Of a DNA stretch of 64,000 nucleotides, positions 22,666 to 34,924 are shown piece by piece. Where the stretch lies: assembly GCA_002007465.1 (NCBI GenBank), contig LNAC01001226.1:217290-281289 (forward strand). Direction: 5' to 3'. The notes under the pieces were generated by a model, which saw nothing but the letters and a program-made list of their open reading frames with translations, did no database searches and was not told the origin of the DNA. The DNA comes from Ailurus styani (Eukaryota; Chordata; Mammalia; Carnivora; Ailuridae). Made by a program: the position numbers and the translations under genes. Each line of letters begins with the position of its first letter. Position 1 is the stretch's first letter.

Positions 22666-25359
22666 AATTTTTATCATGGCTTCTAATTATCTATGTAGGA
22701 AATTAGTGACTTGTCCTTAAATTGCCAAATAAATAAGTAGAAGAATATTGTAAATTTCATTAAGTGATAAGTACACAATATCTATTCTATGTAATGGCCT
22801 ATCAGGTAAACTTTATAGCTTGTTCTGCAGCAGTGATTACATTAATTATATATATTGATCATATTAGATAATCATTATAGCTTATACTATATAAATTATA
22901 TTTGTGTGTCTCCTAGGAATTCTACTAGGATGACTTCTAAAATGAATAAGTAAATATTGTCTTGTGACTTTATTGCAGACCAGATATAGGTAATGAGTGT
23001 ATCTTCATTTGACAGCTGCTGAACACTTGCACGATTCTTATTTTATGATGGGGTAATAATTTGCTATCTGTAACAGTATTATTTGGACTTTAGTTATTCA
23101 TGTAGTTTGTTATGCCCCAGTGAACTAAATACCCTTTGAAAAGTTAATGTGCTTACTACAGTGATAAAAGTTGTGAATATGCAGTCTATCCAAGCTATCT
23201 TTCAATATATCTATTTGCTCAATCTAACTGACTGGACATTTATAATAGATGGTAGATAAATAAAGCATTCATATATAATACTCAGTTTTAATGACTGCAT
23301 AAGTGTAAATCTACAATGATTATGGGGAATAATGGTTTCAGTAAAATACTTGGTCAATTATAAAATATAATTGGTTTTTTAATTAGGCAGTTTACCCCAA
23401 TTAGTTTGTAAAATTGTGTAAATCCGATTAAATGAGAGGAAATCAAGCTCCATTATTGAAGACCAAAGCACAAGCTTAATGACTATAGATCTCCTTAGTG
23501 TTGTACACTTGAAAGCACAGCCAAAGAGTGATCTATACAAATAAATAGATGAGCTAAAGTAAATTAAAAGTTTATTTCTTTTATAAAGGCAGCAGCAGTT
23601 AAGTCCCAACTTCCTACTTAGTAGATGAAAGGCCATAATTTTGAGTTCTGCCAGAAATACTCAACTTTAATCCTTTCTTAAACTTGTAATTACTTTAAAA
23701 TGGAGTTTAAATAAAAGTGGAACTTACAAAATGAAGTAATTCATTTAGCAGCACAAAAATGAACGAAAAGAGAAAGAGAAACATTTTATTTATCCTCAAA
23801 TTCCTATTTGGTCATATTTCAAATCCTGGGAGTCAGTCCTTTTTAAAGTGTTCTAATATGCTAGGATTGAACCTTTTCTACCCTAATTATAGTATTTTAC
23901 TTTGAATTTTCAAAAGCCATATCTTAGTACCCTAAAGAAAAAAAAATGTATTCGCTGGTATTGTTTCCTTCTGTTTTCCTAAATAGGTTAGTTAAAATAG
24001 TTAATGTTTTAACTCGCATAGATAGTGTTTTGTATTTTCTGAGTGTGTATACATGTGTATGTATTTATGTATGTGATATGTAACTCTTGAATATCTTAGT
24101 ATATACTTTATTATCAATAGGAAAGCAGTGTTGGACACATTCAAATACCGTTTAATAGCCATAAATAACAATCATTACTATCAATTTATTAAAAATGCAT
24201 GAAAGTTCTTTGCAGAAGTAGATAACTTTTTTTGTCTCAAGGACAGATGCAGTTTGAAGATTATATAGTAATTATTTATTATAGACATCTCTCATTTTCT
24301 CCCTTAATCCTGAGTAGTTCGCTAAAACAGATGGATATTTTATTTCTTTGATGACACAGATACTGTTCATTTGATGCTAAATGAATAGTAAACTTCTAAA
24401 TCCTTAAATCTTAACAACCTCTGTTTCCTCAAGTTTTTCATGTTCAGTTCCTAGCTAGTGGAGGCCATAGCGATGTCATAGCTAGGAACCTTGTACCCCT
24501 GAGTAGTTAGGTGCTCAATATAGGTAAGTTCCATTTTTGTATTGCAGTAGGAAAAAGGGTGGCTTTCATTACTAGACTTTCTGGTTAAGTAAATGCTTTC
24601 TAGAAACTCTTTTTTTTTTTTTGGTCTTGTTCTGTTTTGTTTTAGCCTTTGTTGAAAATTAAAGGAAATTGGGTTTCTATTATGTGGGGAAACTGGATGC
24701 TGAAATATGGGTGCGTAGATGAGGATGTGGCTTTTCTGATGATGAATTTGATTCACATTTTAGGAGTGTCTGAGGTTTTGCTTATAGGGAATACTTTTGA
24801 GGAAATGAGATTTAGGCTAGTTTTTTGTCTTCCAGGTTTTTATCTTTGCAGACAGGGTCACTAAGCAACTTTAAGCCTAAGAGAATAGAGACTAAAGGAA
24901 TGCCTTGCCAAGGTATGCTGGATCTGTTGCTCCCATATAGTCACCTTGCTTGCTTCAAATTCCCTTTCTTTGACAAACTAATTTGAGAGATTAATCTAAT
25001 CAACAGGAGATGTAATATATCCATGATATTTCTTGCCAATCTTAATTCTAATGAATTACTACAAAACTGACATGTATCTATAGTTGTACATGTATCTTTT
25101 TTGAGGGATTTTAACATCTTTTTCATCATGATTTTGAATGTTCATAATTATTGTTGAGTTCAGATATCATAGACTATTTTTGCTGAAGCAATTAAGATAT
25201 TGTAGTTAAGCACTTTGCAATTGGTGTTAAGAGAAAAATCTTCCCAAATTAGTGTATATATTAGAAAATATATAAAAAGACAATTAAGCAAAAATTATTA
25301 AATACCTTGAAGCCTTTTAAAATTTTAAAAATAGTAATGTATAATTCAATATTTTTTTC

Positions 25360-25535
25360 AAAGATTTTATTTATTTATTTGACACAGAGAGAGAGAGCAC
25401 AAGCAGGGTAAGCAAGGAGAGGGAGAGGGAGAAGCCGGGGAGCCTGATGCGGGGCTGGATCCCAGGATCCTGGGATTATGACCTGAGCCGAAGGCAGATG
25501 CTTCAACAACTGAGCCACCCTCAACTGAGGCACTC
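25360..25535 (-). mobile_element. Carnivore tRNA-derived SINE
   Basis: AAAGATTTTATTTATTTATTTG tail complement, GATGCGGGGCTGGATCCCAGG and the head 'CAACTGAGCCACC'. The right end is odd: 'CAACTGAGCCACCCTCAACTGAGGCACTCC' (about 25506-25536) repeats the terminal head motif twice. Confidence 0.94.
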
Positions 25536-25639
25536 CTACTTTGATATTTTAAATAGAAAATTTCACAAGCTTATTGACCATGTAATTCTTCATTCTTAGA
25601 GATTAATAATTATGGTCCTAAGCTGAAGTTCCATGAAAT

Positions 25640-26165
25640 ACTATGTTATCAGCAGAATAATGGTCCTTCATAAGTGTCCATCTCCTAATCTCCCCAAATT
25701 GTGACTATATTACCTTACAGGGCAATATAATTAAAGTTGAAGGTCTTGAGGTGGAGAGGTTACTCTGCATTATTTGGGTGGGTCCAAAATAATCACATGG
25801 CTTTTTAACAAACTATAGAAATGATCCCTGAAAGTATAGTCTTTAATCACATGGCTTTTTAAAAACAGAAAAACTTTCCCAGATTTGGTCAGATATAGAG
25901 ATATGAAAAGGAAGAAGAGAAATTTAACATTAATGGCTTTGAAGATGGAGGAAGGGGGCCAGGAGCCATGGGTTACAGGCAGTCTTTAGGAGCTAAAGAA
26001 TATGAGGAAACAGATTTTCTCATAAAGCCTCCAGAAATGAACACATCCATGCTCACACCTTAGTTTTAGCACAGCGATACCTATGTTGGACTTTGGACCT
26101 ACAGAGCTGTAAGATAAATTGTGTTGTTTACAGCGACTAAATTTGTAGTAATTTGGGAATGATGG
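25640..26165 (+). mobile_element. ERVL-MaLR solo LTR (MLT1-like)
   Basis: Plus-strand blocks in order: 'GCAGAATAATGGTCCTTCATAAGTGTCC', 'TATTACCTTACAGGGCAATA', 'CTCTGCATTATTTGGGTGGGTCC', 'AATCACATGG', 'TTTGAAGATGGAGGAAGGGGGCCAGGAGCC', 'GCCTCCAGAAATGAACAC' and 'CTGTAAGATAAATTGTGTTGTTTACAGCGACTAAATTTGTAGTAATTTG'. These match MLT1 LTRs. A 54-bp local duplication or insertion is present at 25809-25862. Confidence 0.88.
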
Positions 26166-26774
26166 TTTGATACTAACTTCTTTTATTTATGAAAAAAATG
26201 TGGTCTAGTGATGTTAAAGATGTCTGACAAGCTCAAAAGTATTTATGGATCTTCTTCAACTTATGATAGGTTTACATCCCAATAAACCCATTGCAAGCTG
26301 AATATAACATGTCAAAAATTCATTTAATACACCTAACCTACTGAACATCATAGCTTAGCCTAGCCTACCTTAAATGCACTTGGAAAACTTTCAATAGCTT
26401 ACAGTTGGGCAAAATCATCTAAAACAAAGCCTATTTCATATTAAATGTTGGGTATCTCATGTAATTTATTGAATACAACACTGAAAGTGAAAAACAGAAT
26501 GCTCGTAAGTGCCTTGGTTGTTTACCCTCATGATCGCATGGCCGATGGGATTCGCTGCCATTGCTCAGCATCACAAGAGAGTATCATACCACACATTACT
26601 AGCCCAGGAAATGAGCAGAATATAAAATTCAAAGCATAGTTTTCGGACTTTGGAATGCATATGACTTTTGCTTCATCGTAAAGCTGGAAAGTCATGAGTT
26701 GAACTATTATAAGTTAGGGACCTTCTTTCTGTATTTATATAAGGGAGGCAAAATTTTTTCTTTATCCTCTTAGG
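26166..26774. other. Unassigned non-coding sequence
   Basis: No family was recognised. 'CTTAGCCTAGCCTACCTTAAA' near 26352 may belong to an unidentified repeat. Confidence 0.4.
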
Positions 26775-27235
26775 GTCATCATTTAGACCTGAATATTAGG
26801 TTGACATAAAACATATTAATAAGAGAAAAACATACAAATTTTATTTAATATGTTTTACATGTACATGGGAATCATCACAGAAAAATTAAGACCCAAAAAG
26901 CAGTTAGATCTAGGTGCTTATGTTGAACGTGGAGTAGTAATTGTGAAAAACTAACTAAAATATATGGAGAGTCTAAAGGAAGATAAGGGTTATTTTATCA
27001 AAGTTTGTACAGTTTTTTTTTCTCTTGGTCTTACCTTGCCATCTTTGGTGATGAAAATGTTCTTTTTCTCCTGGTAGGGCATATTTTACACGAGAGATTT
27101 ATCTCCTCTCTTTTAGGAAGAGTAGAAGAGATTAGAGTGCCTTCCTTGAAGCTGTTGCTTTCCAAGCACGTTTAGCTCAAAGTAATACTGCTGGCATTTT
27201 TGGGGCGGCTCATTCTGCTACTTTTCACTTATTAG
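26775..27235. repeat. Probable ancient interspersed repeat, family unresolved (LTR-like)
   Basis: Blocks such as 'GGTTGACATAAAACATATTAATAAGAG', 'TTACATGTACATGGGAATCATC' and 'TTTACACGAGAGATTTATCTCCTCTCTTTTAGGAAGAG' look like a dispersed LTR-type repeat I recall but cannot name. The opening resembles 43580-43610. No protein is encoded. Confidence 0.35.
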
Positions 27236-27372
27236 GGTTAAAACTAAAACACAGTTTATTTAGCTCATAATGCTATACAATTTCCACCAAGCTATGCTTC
27301 TGGTAGATGAAGAAAATAATGAAAATGTACAGGCATAGGGAATATTGAATACCTTTTAAAAATTGTTAAGCC

Positions 27373-27559
27373 GGGATGCCTGGGTGGCTCAGTTGGTTAA
27401 GAGACTGCCTTCAGCTCAGGTCATGATCCCAGGGTCCTGGGATCGAGTCCTACATCAGGCTCCCTGCTTGGCAGAGAGCCTGCTTCTCCCTCTCCGTCTG
27501 CGTGCCGCTCTGCCTACTTGTGCTATCTCTCTGTCAAATAAATAAATAAAATCTTTAAA
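27373..27559 (+). mobile_element. Carnivore tRNA-derived SINE
   Basis: A-box-like TGGCTCAGTTGG at 27385-27396, B-box-like GGATCGAGTCC at 27440-27450 and a CAAATAAATAAATAAAATCTTT tail. A perfect 15-bp duplication, AAAAATTGTTAAGCC, lies at 27358-27372 and 27560-27574. Confidence 0.97.
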
Positions 27560-27897
27560 AAAAATTGTTAAGCCAAGTTTTGAGTATCATTAAGTTTTAA
27601 ATTGCTTTGTCTTTTTTGTAGAGTGTACAAAAATTTCAATTAATTTAAAGTTCAGAACTTTTAGTTTTGTTTGATTTCAATCTTCTTCTTATAATTTTAA
27701 AGTAATTATGGTGCTGTTAATAAATCCATAATAAAGTCTTGTTTCTGCCTAATAGCCTTCATAACTAGCACTCTGACTTTTTCCTCCTTTCCTCTTCTGA
27801 TTTCCTACATCTTGATTTAAAGCTGTCTCGTGTTTTATTTGATGTCAGGCATCTGATAGAATTACTAATATTGGTCTAATGATTACTTGTGTAGTTT

Positions 27898-28111
27898 CTT
27901 TTTTAAGGTTTATTTATTTATTTATTTATTTGAGAGAGAGAGAGAGAGAGAGAGTGCATGTACAAGGGAGAGAACACAAGCAGGGGAAGCAGCAAAGGGA
28001 AAGAGAGAAGAAGACTTCCCACTTAACAGGGAGCCCGATGTTGGGCTTGATCTCAGGACCATGAGATCATGACCTGAGCTGAAGGCAGTTGCTTAACCCA
28101 CTAACCCACCA
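27898..28111 (-). mobile_element. Carnivore tRNA-derived SINE with long (GA)n
   Basis: Tail complement TTTATTTATTTATTTATTTG, an uninterrupted (GA) run at about 27931-27953, and the head at the right end. A 14-bp perfect duplication, TACTTGTGTAGTTT, lies at 27884-27897 and 28112-28125. Confidence 0.96.
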
Positions 28112-28219
28112 TACTTGTGTAGTTTGGATGAACGAATATGTTATTGAGTTGTAGAGACTATTTTGAAAATTATATTAGCTATTATTTTTATTTCCAAATA
28201 CCTAGAATAATTTGTATTT

Positions 28220-28417
28220 ATTTTAAAAGATTTTATTTATTTATTTGACAGAGAGAGACACAGCGAGAGAGGGAACACCTGCAGGGGGAGTGAGAGAGGG
28301 AGAAGCAGGCTTCCCACAGAGCAGGGAGCCTGATGCGGGGCTCTATCCCAAGACCCTGGGATCATGACCTGAGCCGAAGGCAGAGGCTTAATTAATGACT
28401 GAGCCACCCAGCGCCCC
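28220..28417 (-). mobile_element. Carnivore tRNA-derived SINE
   Basis: TTTTATTTATTTATTTGACAG tail complement and GGGAGCCTGATGCGGGGCTC body, ending 'ACTGAGCCACCCAGCGCCCC'. A 16-bp duplication with one mismatch lies at 28204-28219 (AGAATAATTTGTATTT) and 28418-28433 (AGAACAATTTGTATTT). Confidence 0.96.
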
Positions 28418-28433
28418 AGAACAATTTGTATTT

Positions 28434-29420
28434 TGTCAAAATAATTTTCATATAATATATATGGTTTGCTCCAAATGTAAAAGCAATTTGCTGTAGAAAT
28501 TAGGGAGAATTATAGAAATATAAACAATTCAAAAACTCAAAGAAAAGAAGGAAATTAAAATTCATCCACATAGAAGATTGAGATTTCACATTGTGTTTAG
28601 GCTTAGCCAATGTCTGAGGCATTTTTATTGAATCATTGCAGAGGGGAGATAACAAACTAGACTTCTGTTTTAACAATTGCAGATGACCCTGAGGATTTTT
28701 ATAGCCATAAAGATAGAATACGTCATTCTAAGTGGGATAAAACTTGTTAAAAGCTCATTCAATTCATTTTGAATTCATTTACTTATGAATCTGATTAATA
28801 GTAGTTAAAATTTATGAACAATTACTATCCCTAACACTAGCCATGTTTTCCCATTTGCCACATTGATTTAAAACATGTTTCTCAAAACTTTGATATCTAT
28901 ATACACTAGAATGAATGGAAGTTTGGATTCTGTTTTGGAATTGAACGAAAATATGCTTCAACTTCAGGTCTCAAACTTTGGAAGACAAAATGGGCTTATT
29001 TCAAAATAATTTCTGACATCATTGAACTTGTCTGTGACTAGTAGTCATAGGATCATGCAGTCTTCCAAAGCATACTGTCATTAGCACACATGCGACATTT
29101 GCCTTCATGTTAATATCCAAAGATTCATTTCAAATTAGAGATAGACATATGAGACATAATTTAAAATATGCTTCATATTTTGAAATCCTGACTTGATTTA
29201 AAAGATTTTGGAAACTGTTCTCATATGAGATGTTTGACCATGATATAACAGCTGTTGCATGTAAAATCAAACCAAACCAAACCAAACAAAAAAATCATTG
29301 CCAAGCTTGAAAAAAAATCTTATCAAACCAAGAATAACAGGAATGACTAAAAAGCAGTGGTTACAAGCAGAGAATAGTTTGACGAAAACCATGTAAGATG
29401 TAACCAAATGGCTGTGTGTT
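28434..29420. other. Unassigned AT-rich non-coding sequence
   Basis: No gene or repeat was seen apart from a short (ACCAA)n tract at 29270-29289. Confidence 0.45.
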
Positions 29421-29436
29421 AAGAGTGCAGGTATTT

Positions 29437-29660
29437 TGGGGTGCCTGGGTGACTTGGTTAAGTGTCCAACTCATGATTTCAGCTCAGGTCATGATCTCAG
29501 GGTTGTGAGATCAAACCCCTTGTGGGGCTCCACACAGGGCATAGAGGCTGCTTAGGATTCTCTCTCTCCCTGTCCCTCTGCTCAGCACCGCCCTCCCCCC
29601 CCCAACAGTGCACACGTGTACTCACTTTCCCTCTCTCTTTCTTTCTCCCCCACCCCAAAA
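29437..29660 (+). mobile_element. Carnivore tRNA-derived SINE, older subfamily
   Basis: TGGGGTGCCTGGGTGACTTGG head, GGTCATGATCTCAGGG and an expanded pyrimidine-rich body with a C9 run. It has lost the AAATAAATAAA tail and ends 'CACCCCAAAA'. A perfect 16-bp duplication, AAGAGTGCAGGTATTT, lies at 29421-29436 and 29661-29676. The overlapping open frames (29497-29841 minus, 29522-29749 plus) are not genes. Confidence 0.95.
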
Positions 29661-29676
29661 AAGAGTGCAGGTATTT

Positions 29677-30319
29677 GTTACATGATACACCTTTTATAAT
29701 CCTCCTGCTACTAGATTCAAGTGTCATACTGAAAATGTGCATGCAATGAAAACTAAAACGAGGACAAGTGATTGTACAAAAAGGAAGTAAATTCAAATGT
29801 ATTAGAAATAAAATAAATAATTGAAGACAACAGTCTGACAATAGTCTTGAAAATATTTGGGAAGCATTTTATTCAAGCCGAGCACAAAACTTCAGCTTAA
29901 GGGATTATTTCACTAAATTTGTCTTACCACTGTGGAGCGGTTGTCAAATTCAGAAATTGAGAAGGGGGTACACTTTGGCCAGTTACTAATCATGTAAGAA
30001 CTTAATGACAACATCATACATATTCTTGTCAAATGAACCAAAAGATAACTTCCTCTTCCACCAGCTTCAAGTGAAAGCTATCATTTATTGTTTTATATAT
30101 GTTCAGTAACAAAACACAGAGCTGATATTAGTAAGGAATTATTGTCCCTGTTCTATTATGTCAAACTTTTAATAAATAATACTATTACTGTTGGTAACAA
30201 AATTATAAAATAGTTCAATTTTCTTTTATTACATTTCAAATATAATCTATCACTGTAGATGTACATTTTATGTTGTTGATATGTGATTTTGGCCTCAGCT
30301 ATAATTTTAATGTCATAAT
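29677..30319. other. Unassigned AT-rich non-coding sequence
   Basis: No family or gene was recognised. Confidence 0.45.
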
Positions 30320-31090
30320 GAATTTTTCAACCTTTTATCTTGAAATATTTCTATACTTACAGTAAAATTATAACAATAATACAGGATTTTCTATTATATG
30401 TACAAAGTCATATATCATGCCTTCCCTTAGTCCTTAAAATTTTACTGTAAATTTCCAAAGCATAAGGATATTATTTATAGAACCCAGTATAGCTATCAAA
30501 TTTAGAAATTTTGATAAATACAAATTTGGAAATTAGATACAATAACTTTATCTAGGTAATAATCCACATCTTATGTTTGTCTGTTATCCCAATAATATCC
30601 TTTGTGACATTTTTGGGACATATGGAATCCAATACAGGATCATGTTTGACATTTAGTTGTTGGGTGTATCTTGTCTTTAATCTGTAATAGGTTTTGTGTT
30701 TCATTGGGGTTGATTTTTTTTTGAAGAAATTTTTTGCAGAAATTGGATTTTTGAAGAAATTGAGGAAAATTCCTCAATTTGGACTTTTCTAGTGTTTCCG
30801 CATGATTGGGATCAGATTATGCATTTATAGTCAGAATGCTACATAAGTGATATCTGTATTTTTCAGGGCATCACACTTAGAGGCACAGAGTGAAAATTTG
30901 TCCCTACTCGGTAAGGTCATTTGGTTATAATTTTGTCCAATTTCTTCAGTGTATAGATACTATGTCTTTTTTTGTAGTTAATAAGTAATTTATAGGGAGA
31001 TAATTTGAGACTACATAAATATTCTGTTTTTCATCATCCTTTCTCTTCTTGAATTTAGCATCAGTTGATGATTCTCAACTTTATTAATTA
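30320..31090 (-). mobile_element. Very old LINE (L1ME/HAL1-like) fragment
   Basis: The plus strand has ordered weak matches to an old L1-type 3' region in antisense: 'TTTTTCAACCTTTTATCTTGAAAT', 'ACTTACAGTAAAATTATAACAATAATACAGG', 'TCCAATACAGGATCATGTTTGACATTTAGTTGTTGGG', 'CTCAATTTGGACTTTTCTAGTG' and 'GGGAGATAATTTGAGACTACATAAATATTCTGTTTTTCATC'. The sequence is highly diverged and the ends are approximate. Confidence 0.6.
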
Positions 31091-31099
31091 ATAGAATAT

Positions 31100-34000
31100 A
31101 AATATTTGTTGAGATCATCTGTACTCATACCAGGGAATGACAGTGCATATGACATGGTATGAATTTTGTCATATGACAACCTCAGGCACAAATATATGTA
31201 GCCACTCTAAATTATACTATAAAGTTCTAACATAAGGTGACAATTGTTCATTGCTAAGAAAACATAAGAAAGTCTTAGTTTGACTTAGGAAGTAATCTGT
31301 ATTCTGCTTTAGTCTAGAGTGTTTTTTTGTGTATGTCACTTTGTTCTTGTCTCTATGCCTTTCTTCCTTGGTGTTGATATCTCTTATTTCAGGATCCTTA
31401 TTCTATTTGCAAGAAATTCTCAGTCCCTGCTAATGCAATTGCTTTTTAAGATCACTTTAAGTACAGTCTTTATAAATTGATTTCTACAGAGTCTTTGCTT
31501 CCTTTGCTCCAAAATGCCCTGCAAAATACTTTTCTGCCTATGTTAGCTGTTAACCTCAGGAATGACTTGTGTGTATTTGTTTGGCCCTGCAGCTCCTTCT
31601 CTTGCCTGAGAAATCTGTGTCTGCCCTTGTGTCTTTTCTGCCATCTTATTTCTCTCTTTAATGCTGAGGTTAAGGTGATGTTTTATATTCTATTCCCTTT
31701 GGCAAGATGAGTCAGGTTTTGGGTGTCTAAGTTGAAATGTGATCCTGCTATGTTTGTAGTACCATGACATCAGAAGAATCTCAGGAGTAATCATCTTTAC
31801 TGAGTTTTATTGTCACTGTTTTATGTGCCACATCAGATGATGAAAAGATAGAAATGATAGCCACTCTGTTCACCTCTTTGACAAGTTCTGAAAACTCATG
31901 TTATTTATCATAATTCCAAATATCAAATGCTTCATTTATTTCGACCTCCCCCCCACCCCTCTCTCTGATAGTTGACTAGGGAATTACGAATCAGGAGGCT
32001 TTTCTTATAAAATCAGTTTTCTAAATGAATAACTTTATCCAGTTTATATAATTTAGTTTCATACTGGCATGAACCTAATAAAGTATGAGTGTGTTTTTAA
32101 AAGGGAAATTAATGTACTCTATTGATATATAGATCTTTTCTCTTTGATTCTTTTATTCAGTAACCTTTGATTCAATAGAATATGAACATTAATAGAATAC
32201 ATACACACATATTTTTTCAGTCCCTGTTTTAGCCTTTTATTCTTTCAGTTTTACAAAAAAAAAACAACAACTGTAGAGATAAGAAGAGACCTATAATTTT
32301 ATTCCAAAAGTGGGAGAGACATGATTACAGTGTTTTCATAGTTACTGTTTATTTCTCAAATAGGGCTAGATGTCTTATCTTTCTGTTTTAGTTTAATACA
32401 GTAAAATCTTCCAGTTAGTGTTCTGGCTTATTAAAGATTTGGTATTTTCTTGAGAGAACTGCATAAAAATATGTAGATTGTGTGAATTCAGGTGTGTGAT
32501 GTTTTAACAGCCTACAAATCATAAAATGCAATTTTCTCGTTTTAGTGCCAAGTTCATGATACTAAATGGCTTAGAAAATTGTATTAGGTAATTTTCTCTA
32601 GTGCATTTGATGCAAATTGCACTAATATTGTGAAGTGCCTTTGTTTAACACATTTTCTTATAAGTTAGATAAATTAAAATTTCTGAAGGATGGAATTGGA
32701 TCAAGATAATTATGATTAGGGAGATGGCTTATTCCTGTCCAATAACATTAAATATGGTTAATTCCATGCATTACTGATGTGAACCTAAGTAACTTCACCA
32801 TTTACTCTAATGACCACTTTCTTGCTTATCTTTTAGTAGATGAAGAGTGCTTTGTCTAATAGTTGTGCAATAAAATCTCTGTATTTCTGCAGATGTATGC
32901 AGATGTTACGAGTTGCCATAAATATATTTTAATCACTCAAAGTAGCTATTTTTCAGAGGCACCTAAGAATGACTCTGCTCATTTTAGGAGTTTTTAAAAA
33001 TTATACTGGAATCTGACACAAGATAAGATTCTATCATGCTTTATAATGCTCAGGAAAAGGATGTGTGTTATGTTAAAAGATATGGAACCATAAAGACCTT
33101 TGAGGAATGATAAATAGACACAGCTGATGGAAGGACACAGGCAGGTAAGAATGACTTACCCAGAGCAAGAGTTTGTCTTTGTTGTCTGCCATCTTTAATA
33201 TTAGGTTTCTATCTCACCCACCCATTTCTAGGAGACTGTTTTTTTTCATGCTGCTCCTAATCTGTCCTGTACTGCCTGTTCTGGGGTAGGAAATTAAATA
33301 CAGACCTTAGAACTATTAGGAAGTAGGGAGTTGAGGTTGAACTTGAATGTATGACCTGTCTTGTACCACAGGTTCTCAATTACCTAAACCTTAAAGTTGG
33401 GCTGATGAGATGGAGCCAGTTTGCAAATGCTGTTAAATGGACTAGCTCAAAGAGAGAATTGGTGATTCAAGAGAGGGAGCGTATGCGCACAGTTGATCAG
33501 AGAGGGGCCTGCTATTGATCAGGGCAACTTGGGGGGTGAGACAAATCCTCTCATAGAGATGAGAGATTCAGGAGAGTTGGAGGGATTTTCCAAAGATACC
33601 ACAGAACTTGAGCAGCAGATTAGATATGAAATCAGCTATCTGATACCTAGTCCAATGTTCTTTCAAATATACCCAGAATCTTTTATACCAAAAATATAAG
33701 TAAATACCGAGGATTTGTAATTAAAAGAGGTGATCTAGCAATGGTGTTTAAATAAAAGAGCTCCTAGGATGAATTAACAATTTGAATAGTTTACAACCTA
33801 CGGTCATAAAACTGTATAGCTTATATTTCAGGGTCACCTGAAGAAATTTAGTAATATTTGATAATGATGAGAAAGGGATAACTTGGACAAATCACTGCAT
33901 CTACTTTAGTCTGGTGATTGTTTTCTCTGGTGATTGTTTTCTGATATCAATATATTGTTTAGTAACAAAAAATGAAATGGCCATGATACCTTAATACAAC

Positions 34001-34920
34001 AGAAAGTCATAAAAAAACAAAACAATTTCATTTTCTGCCATGATTTGGAATGTTTCCAAGAAAATCACTCATTTAGGATTTAGTCACTTATCTCACAGAT
34101 CCTTGCTATTAACATTCATGTCATAAAGAAAGAGAAAATAAGTCATTAACTGCTTCCACAATGGAGAAAATTAGAGATGTACTTGAGAACTATAAAGAGG
34201 AGCATTGTCATCTACTTCTATAATGGAGGTAGATTATTCAGAAAAAGGCTCCATGGAAAAGAGCCTTATGATTGCAAGTTATTACTCTAATGGAAAGTGA
34301 TTAAGAGTTAAGAGTATCAGTCTGGTTTGATTTGCTTTAAAACATTACTCATAGTATGGCTTGACCTTTTACAAGACTCAGGGTCCAGATATTAGTTTTA
34401 GTGAATAAAAATGATTTCACTTTCATGGAAGGCAACTGCTAGCATGCTTTTAAGAACTTGAAAAAAGTGTGTTCTCATATGCTCCAATGTTTGTATTAAT
34501 ATCTGAAACTCAATAGATTTCATTTTTCTTTTTTATATTACAGTTTGTCTCCCAAAGTACAATGTTTCTTTATATAGTTTTCATGGATTTTTAAAGTTTA
34601 AATATAAAAATATTCCAAATATTAACAGATTTTTTTTGTTTTCTAGTTTATATCTTAAATTTATTTTATAGGGTTGCTTCTTTTATAAAGAACTCAGTCG
34701 CAGGAAAATTACATTTTGATAACTTAAGAAGTAGTAGTGTTTTCTTTGATATGACACCCAGTCTCAGAAAGACAGGATTACAGAAAGGCAGGAAGTAAAA
34801 ATCAGAGCTGGCCAAAATTGAACAAGGAATGGACAGAAGTAAACACCAGTTGACTAGGAAAATTACTGGCCCATCAATTTCTAGACCCATTATGATTTTA
34901 ATTGCTAATATGTTTCCTTA
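31100..34920. other. Unassigned non-coding sequence
   Basis: 3.8 kb without a recognised gene or confident transposon. C-rich simple sequence lies at 31947-31957. The stretch around 32400-32770 looks less repeat-like and is raised as a possible conserved element. The frames at 31477-31710 and 33493-33699 carry no known domain. Confidence 0.45.
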
Positions 34921-34924
34921 TCTT

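Larger units (their letters stand above)
21352..25355. other. Unassigned AT-rich non-coding sequence
   Basis: Four kilobases without a recognised gene or transposon. It contains A/G-rich simple sequence at 21827-21862 and 22595-22665 and a T13 run at 24610-24622 next to an unassigned segment (see findings). The minus frame of 101 codons at 24451-24756 has no domain I can name and lacks gene structure. Confidence 0.45.

Noticed and set aside
23740..23780. Possible snRNA-like fragment (TTTAGCAGCACAAAAATGAACG)
   Set aside because: Superficially U6-like for a few bases only; no further match on either side.
24451..24756. Possible mitochondrial insert (NUMT) around the 101-codon minus frame
   Set aside because: The A-rich minus strand looked mitochondrial at first, but no gene order, tRNA or protein motif of mitochondrial DNA could be identified.
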